Assembly: GCA_035654835.1 (NCBI GenBank)
Contig: DASRVZ010000082.1
Location: forward strand, 11,784-75,783
DNA: 64,000 nucleotides
Reading direction: 5' to 3'
Source of the DNA: UBA4719 sp035654835
GTDB lineage: Bacteria > Actinomycetota > Actinomycetes > Actinomycetales > Dermatophilaceae
Positions 59,755 through 64,000 of the stretch are shown here, one piece after another. Position 1 is the stretch's first letter, and every line of letters starts with the position of its first letter. The notes beneath the pieces were generated by a model, which made no database searches, was not told the origin of the DNA, and worked only from the letters and a program-made list of their open reading frames with translations. The position numbers and the translations under genes are program-made.

Positions 59755-61118
59755 CCGCGCTCCGGCCCGTTGTCCGTCTGAGCTCCGTCTCTCTGAACTA
59801 CGTCCGCCTGCACGTCGCCGCCCTGCCTGCCCTGTTCATTGTCGAGCAGTCGCGTCCACCGTCCGACGAAGCCTGGCAACGTCTTGTCCGTGGTCTCCAC
59901 GTTCTCGATGACGACACCGGGCACGCGCAGGCCGAGAACAGCCGCCGCCATCGCCATACGGTGATCGTCATAGGTGTGAAACAGTCCACCCCGCAACGGT
60001 TTTGGTGTGATTCGCAGACTGTCCACGGTCGCTTCGACGGATCCTCCGAGAGCGTTGATCTCGGTCGAGAGCGCGACCAGGCGGTCAGTCTCGTGACCAC
60101 GCAGATGTCCGATGCCCCGGATCAAGGACGGAGAGTCCGCCAAGGCTGCGATCGCCACGACGACGGGGGTGAGCTCTCCGGCGTCATGCAGGTCGACGTC
60201 GAGCCCGCTGATCTGCTCACTGCCCGTCACCGTGAGGCCCGAGCGTTCGAAGAGCACGTCCGCGCCCATCGCGTCCAGGATGTCGCGGATCGCGTCACCA
60301 GCCTGAGTGGTGTTCTGTGGCCATCCCGGGACCTGCACGGTGCCGCCGGTCACGACGGCGGCCGCCAGGAACGCCGCGGCGTTGGACAGATCCGGCTCGA
60401 CCTCGACATCGAGGGACTGCACCTCTGAGGGCTCGACCCGCCAGGTGTTGGCCTCGGAGTCGTCGACGATCACGCCGGCATCGCGCAGCACCTCGACGGT
60501 CATCTGGATGTGCGGCTCACTGGGAACCGGTTTGCCGTGGTGGTGAACCGTGATGCCTTGGTCGTATCGTGCCCCGGACAACAGCAAACCGGAGATGAAC
60601 TGCGAGGACCCAGAGGCGTCGACGATCACCGGGCCACCCGGCATACGGCCTGAACCTTCGACCGTGAAAGGCAGGGTCCCGCGACCGTCGTCGTTGATCC
60701 TCGCGCCCAGGGCGCGCAGGGCGTCGATGACCGGAGCCATGGGGCGTCGACCCGCGCGGGCATCGCCGTGGAAGGTGACCGGGCCGTCGGCGAGCGCCGC
60801 CACCGGGGGCAGGAATCGCATCACGGTGCCCGCCAGTCCGCAGTCCACGGACGTCGCGCCGGAGAGAGACGCCGGGGTGACCAGCCAGTCGTCGCAGTCG
60901 CGGTCGTCGCCCGGCAGGTCGGTTACCGAGGCGCCCAAGGAACGCAGCGCTGCGGCCATGAGCATGGTGTCGCGCGAGCGCAGGGGCCGCCGCAGCCGCG
61001 AGGGGCCGTTGGCCAGGGCTGCGAGAACAAGGTAGCGGTTGGTCAGCGATTTGCTCCCCGGCAGTGCCACCGTGGCGTTGACGGGACCGGCCGCGTGGGG
61101 GGCTAACCAGTCAGTCAA
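59751..61118 (-). CDS. aroA: 3-phosphoshikimate 1-carboxyvinyltransferase (EPSP synthase)
   Basis: The protein is 455 aa. Substrate motifs are LPGSKSLTNRYL near the start, DCGLAGTVMRFLPP, and YDDHRMAMAAAVLGL near the end. The N-terminal loop is GLAGTVMRF, in place of the GNAGTAMR/GNAGTTTR of class I enzymes, which is a common actinobacterial form. It makes EPSP in the shikimate pathway. The C-terminal 20 residues are Gln/Asp-rich. Start overlaps the DoxX gene by 8 bases. Confidence 0.93.
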   Translation of the reverse strand: MTDWLAPHAAGPVNATVALPGSKSLTNRYLVLAALANGPSRLRRPLRSRDTMLMAAALRSLGASVTDLPGDDRDCDDWLVTPASLSGATSVDCGLAGTVMRFLPPVAALADGPVTFHGDARAGRRPMAPVIDALRALGARINDDGRGTLPFTVEGSGRMPGGPVIVDASGSSQFISGLLLSGARYDQGITVHHHGKPVPSEPHIQMTVEVLRDAGVIVDDSEANTWRVEPSEVQSLDVEVEPDLSNAAAFLAAAVVTGGTVQVPGWPQNTTQAGDAIRDILDAMGADVLFERSGLTVTGSEQISGLDVDLHDAGELTPVVVAIAALADSPSLIRGIGHLRGHETDRLVALSTEINALGGSVEATVDSLRITPKPLRGGLFHTYDDHRMAMAAAVLGLRVPGVVIENVETTDKTLPGFVGRWTRLLDNEQGRQGGDVQADVVQRDGAQTDNGPERG

Positions 61119-61632
61119 GGGCGTTCTTGGCGAAACGTCGGGCGGACTTGGCTGCGTGCCGCGCCTCGCGCTTGGTCACTGCCGCCTGGCGACGCGCCTC
61201 GGAGTGGACGTGCTGCGTTCGGTAGGCCAACCCCGGCTTGCCGGCGGTGTCGACCGAAGCGAGCAGGACGCCCCCGAGCAGGCCGACGTTCTTGACGAAG
61301 TGGGTCTTCTGCTGCGCTCGGGCTTCAGGGTCCTCGACGGCCCAGAAGGCGTGGGCGACATAGGTGGTCGGCACGAGCGCGCCGGCCAGCGCCAGCGCCG
61401 CAAGCCGGGGGAACTTGCCCAGAGCCAGCATCGTGCCGGCGACCAGCATCGTGGCGCCGTTCGCGCGGACCAGCAGCTCGGGGTCGTCGGGCATTCTCAG
61501 CGGTCCGGAGAGCGCTTTGACCAGCGGCGCAGCGGCCTGGGCGCGTGCGGCGGGGTGGCGTAGGGAGTCCAGGCCATTCGTCACGAAGACGACAGCCAGC
61601 ATCGGTCGGGCGATCCGTCGAACCACAGTCAT
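61111..61632 (-). CDS. DoxX-family membrane protein
   Basis: The protein is 173 aa with four hydrophobic segments. Family motifs are RPMLAVVFVTNGLDSLRHP near the start and ALVPTTYVAHAFWAVEDPEARAQQKTHFVKNVGLLGG (quoted in part). The C-terminal 35 residues are a basic helix (TKREARHAAKSARRFAKNAL). The function of DoxX proteins in actinomycetes is linked to redox homeostasis; nothing specific can be read here. It precedes and overlaps aroA. Confidence 0.87.
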   Translation of the reverse strand: MTVVRRIARPMLAVVFVTNGLDSLRHPAARAQAAAPLVKALSGPLRMPDDPELLVRANGATMLVAGTMLALGKFPRLAALALAGALVPTTYVAHAFWAVEDPEARAQQKTHFVKNVGLLGGVLLASVDTAGKPGLAYRTQHVHSEARRQAAVTKREARHAAKSARRFAKNALD

Positions 61633-61711
61633 CTGAAATCTCCTCGAGAGTCATCCGTGCAGCTCCTACCGTAGTTGCTCGCGGACGCGCTTGGATATCT
61701 AGGCTGAGGGC

Positions 61712-62545
61712 ATGTGCGGTCGATACGCGTCCAGCTCGCGCCCCGAAGATCTCGTCGAGGAGTTCGATGTCGACGAGGACCGTACCGGAGAGGTTGCGAG
61801 AAGCATCCTTGTGACTCCTCAGAACCCGCCGGCCGGCCAGCCGGATTTCAACATCGCGCCGACCAAGCAAGCGCCCGTGGTCCTGACCCGAGCCGTCCGG
61901 GGGGACGCTGATGCCGCGCCGGTGCGCCAGCTGCGTCTGCTGACATGGGGATTGGTGCCCAGCTGGTCCAAGGACGTCAAGCTCGGGCTCCGGATGACCA
62001 ACGCCCGTTCCGAGTCGTTGCTGGACACGTCGTCCTTTGCCAGGGCAGCCGCGGCTCGCCGGTGTCTCGTCCCCGCGGACGGTTGGTATGAATGGCAGTT
62101 GAGCCCCACCGCCGTTGATGTCAAAGGCAAGCCGCGCAAGCAGCCGTTCTTCATCCATCGATCCGATGGTGCCCCGCTGGCGATGGCCGGGGTGTACGAG
62201 TTCTGGCGTGACACGTCACTGGCCGAGGACGACCCCTACGCGTGGCTGACGACCTACGCGATCATCACGACTGCGGCTGAGCCCGGGCTGGACAGGATTC
62301 ATGACCGGCAGCCGCTGGTCCTCGAGCGTGCCGACTGGTCCGACTGGCTCGACCCGACACAAAAGGATCTCTCGGCGATCAAGACTCACCTGGAGTTCTC
62401 CCGGCCCGGGCGCTTCGACGCCTACCCGGTGGGCACCGCGGTCAACTCGACCCGCAACAACGGAGAGCTGTTGCTGCTGCCGTCGTCGCGCGCGGACCTG
62501 GTGGGAGTGGTGGACCCGACCACCGGCGAGATCATCGGCGAATGA
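61712..62545 (+). CDS. SRAP-domain DNA-protein crosslink sensor (YedK/HMCES family)
   Basis: The protein is 277 aa. Cys2 after the initiator Met (MCGRYASS) is the residue that crosslinks abasic sites. NIAPTK, the Asn in TNARSES, the Glu in DGWYEW and the His in IHDRQPLVL complete the active site. It protects single-stranded DNA at AP sites. A possible -10 (TAGGCT, 61700-61705) ends 6 bases before ATG 61712 with no clear SD, so a leaderless transcript is possible. It overlaps the next gene (ATGA). Confidence 0.92.
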   Translation: MCGRYASSSRPEDLVEEFDVDEDRTGEVARSILVTPQNPPAGQPDFNIAPTKQAPVVLTRAVRGDADAAPVRQLRLLTWGLVPSWSKDVKLGLRMTNARSESLLDTSSFARAAAARRCLVPADGWYEWQLSPTAVDVKGKPRKQPFFIHRSDGAPLAMAGVYEFWRDTSLAEDDPYAWLTTYAIITTAAEPGLDRIHDRQPLVLERADWSDWLDPTQKDLSAIKTHLEFSRPGRFDAYPVGTAVNSTRNNGELLLLPSSRADLVGVVDPTTGEIIGE

Positions 62546-63342
62546 GCGGCGTGCCAGTTCGCAAGAGTGTCAGGGAGATTCAGACCCCAGTCGGTATGGC
62601 GCGCGCGTACCTCTGGCGTCCGTCTCGCCCCTGTGGGTCGCTGGTTCTAGGGCACGGCGCCGGTGGTTCGTCATGGTCGGCCGACCTCCAGACATTGACC
62701 GCTCTGACGGCGCAGGGATGGCTGGTGGTGCTGGTCGAGCAGCCTTGGCGGGTGGCCGGGCGCGCGGTGGCGACGCCTCCCGCCCAGCTGGACGTGGCAT
62801 GGCTTGCCGTCATGGAGGCTCTGACGTCGGGGCGTGGTGCGTTGCCGCGGCCGTTGGTGGTCGGCGGCCGTAGCTCCGGTGCGCGAGTGGCCTGTCGGAC
62901 GGCCAGCGCTGTTGGTGCTGATGCGGTGCTGCTATTGGCGTTCCCGCTGCATCCGCCGGGAAAGCCGGAGAAGTCCCGCGCGGCGGAGGCGCAGATGGTG
63001 ACGGGCGCCGGGACCCGGTTGACCGTCATACAGGGGGAGAAGGACGCGTTCGGCAGCCCCGATGACGTTCGGTCTGCTCTGGGAGGCGAAGCCGAGGTGG
63101 TGTCTGCTCGTGGCACCCACTCGTTCACCAAGGAACCGACCGACGTTCTCGAGATCGCCCGCGCGTTCCTGTCAGATCTGCTGGTCCCTCGCGGTGCGTC
63201 GCCTCGTCCCACTTGCCGAAGCGATGCAGCGAACGCCCTGGTCTCACGTTGGGTCGAGCACTCCGTACAGCATCACGTCGACGTGGGCGCGCAAGGTCGC
63301 GGTCAGCGTCTGGGGGTCACCGCGCCCGAAGCTGACACGTAG
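62542..63342 (+). CDS. Alpha/beta hydrolase (Tex30/KANL3-like, COG3571)
   Basis: The protein is 266 aa. Motifs are LVLGHGAGGSSWSADL, the nucleophile region VVGGRSSGARVACRTA, LLLAFPLHPPGKP, the Asp in VIQGEKDAFG and the final His in ARGTHSF. The hydrolase domain ends near residue 215. The last 50 residues read antisense to the convergent TetR gene (99-bp overlap) and look like read-through of a lost stop. It is co-transcribed with the SRAP gene. Confidence 0.83.
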   Translation: MSGVPVRKSVREIQTPVGMARAYLWRPSRPCGSLVLGHGAGGSSWSADLQTLTALTAQGWLVVLVEQPWRVAGRAVATPPAQLDVAWLAVMEALTSGRGALPRPLVVGGRSSGARVACRTASAVGADAVLLLAFPLHPPGKPEKSRAAEAQMVTGAGTRLTVIQGEKDAFGSPDDVRSALGGEAEVVSARGTHSFTKEPTDVLEIARAFLSDLLVPRGASPRPTCRSDAANALVSRWVEHSVQHHVDVGAQGRGQRLGVTAPEADT

Positions 63343-63888
63343 CAGCTCCATGTGCAGCGTGGAGAAGGTGGTTCGCGCCGCGCCATGGAGGTCGACCCCC
63401 GCCCTGACCCGGTGCGTGCGGGTGAACCGTCCCAGGATGTCGCCGATCGCGTCCTCGAGCTCGGAGATGCGGGCGAGCGCCTCGGTGCGGTACCGCCCCT
63501 GCTCGGTGCCGAAGAGGATCTCGCGCTGGTAGACGGCGGTGTTCTCCGGGAACACCAGCGGCAGGTGGATCTGGGGCGCCAGCAGCGCCATGATCGCCTC
63601 GGTCGGCGAGGTGCCGGACGCGGCGGCGGCGATGCCCTCGCGGGTGTCGAGCCGCATCTGCTCGTTCATGACCATCATCAGCAGCTCCGCCTTGGAGCTG
63701 GCGTAGCGGAACAGCGTGCCCGTTCCGACGTCCGCCCGGTCCGCGACCATCTGCGTGGTCACCGCCGAGTACCCCTGCCCGGTGAACAGCTCCGAGGCGG
63801 CCTCGAAGATCCGCTGCTGCTTGTCCGCCTTGTTGCGGGCCCGCCGGCCAACAACAGCCAGCGTGTGCGGGGCCTGCGTGGGTGTCAC
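63244..63888 (-). CDS. TetR-family transcriptional regulator
   Basis: The protein is 214 aa from GTG 63888 (AGGAAGGAG about 10 bases upstream). The HTH is QQRIFEAASELFTGQGYSAVTTQMVADRADVGTGTLFRYASSK (quoted in part). The C-terminal ligand domain is of the 9-helix type and not assignable. The promoter region carries a strong inverted repeat at 63966-63995, its likely autoregulatory operator, and a divergent target may lie beyond the right edge. Confidence 0.9.
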   Translation of the reverse strand: MTPTQAPHTLAVVGRRARNKADKQQRIFEAASELFTGQGYSAVTTQMVADRADVGTGTLFRYASSKAELLMMVMNEQMRLDTREGIAAAASGTSPTEAIMALLAPQIHLPLVFPENTAVYQREILFGTEQGRYRTEALARISELEDAIGDILGRFTRTHRVRAGVDLHGAARTTFSTLHMELLRVSFGRGDPQTLTATLRAHVDVMLYGVLDPT

Positions 63889-63965
63889 GGGTAGCGCTCC
63901 TTCCTGACGGGTGGCCAGGCTCGTGCTCGCGCAGTTCCTGCCCGACTTGCATGGAATCTAACATA

Positions 63966-63995
63966 CGGACTACGCTCCGAAATGAGCATAGTCCG
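63966..63995. promoter_or_regulatory. Inverted-repeat operator upstream of the TetR gene
   Basis: CGGACTACGCTC (63966-63977) and GAGCATAGTCCG (63984-63995) are complementary at 11 of 12 positions around CGAAAT. The site is 78 bp upstream of the TetR start and AT-richer than its surroundings. Confidence 0.65.
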
Positions 63996-64000
63996 ATTGT

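Overview
The window is high-GC bacterial DNA with dense, mostly overlapping (ATGA/GTGA) operons, frequent GTG starts, CoxL, a mycobacterial-type ArsR/hydrogenase-like locus, NarL-type two-component genes and an aroA-rsgA-hisN cluster. This points to an actinomycete (Actinomycetota), perhaps Micrococcales/Intrasporangiaceae-like; the family is an inference. No rRNA, tRNA, CRISPR array, insertion sequence or phage gene was seen. It reads as ordinary chromosome.

Layout. 0-4.3 kb: a secreted lytic transglycosylase with near-identical Ig-like repeats running off the left edge, a 45-codon ORF coupled to it, and a rearrangement scar where the 5' part of a secreted repeat-protein gene is joined to the 3' part of an OmpR-type response regulator, followed by an intact sensor kinase. 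4.3-15 kb: a beta-phosphoglucomutase/GH65 phosphorylase pair, a CoA-binding/F420-type nitroreductase-like pair, cstA with its small partner, an Lrp regulator divergent from a PLP trans-sulfuration enzyme, two GyrI-like genes and hsp20. Four promoters here carry GGGAC-type boxes resembling the DosR/DevR dormancy motif.

15-27 kb: a probable light-response island. A CarH/LitR-type B12 photoreceptor regulator and a photolyase read rightward. Nine tightly packed genes read leftward: FAD amine-oxidase-like protein, DUF1365, cyclopropane-type methyltransferase, SDR, TspO, SRPBCC, epimerase/DUF2867, ABC ATPase and permease. The shared intergenic region holds two pairs of 11-bp direct repeats lying on the promoters. 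27-34.8 kb: a cupredoxin lipoprotein, a cyclodeaminase-like protein, a low-molecular-weight phosphatase, a NarL-type kinase/regulator pair with a secreted Asp/Gly-rich partner, a hydrolase, and a nitronate monooxygenase behind a perfect palindrome.

34.9-42.5 kb: an ArsR gene followed by six genes with the same order as M. tuberculosis Rv0081-Rv0087. They encode a membrane complex related to hydrogenase-4/complex I, but its large subunit has lost all [NiFe] cysteines. 42.6-47.2 kb: a stand-alone LigD-type polymerase domain, HNH nuclease, MFS transporter and NDH-2. 47.2-55 kb: a form II CO-dehydrogenase-like (cox) operon with its maturation genes. 55-64 kb: a pair of M16 peptidases, hisN-rsgA-aroA-DoxX, an SRAP (HMCES) protein, a hydrolase and a TetR gene with a clear operator at the right edge.

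Taken together, many genes serve stress, hypoxia and persistence physiology: DosR-like boxes, Hsp20, an Rv0081-like locus, NDH-2 and CO-dehydrogenase-like enzyme, and light/photodamage defence.
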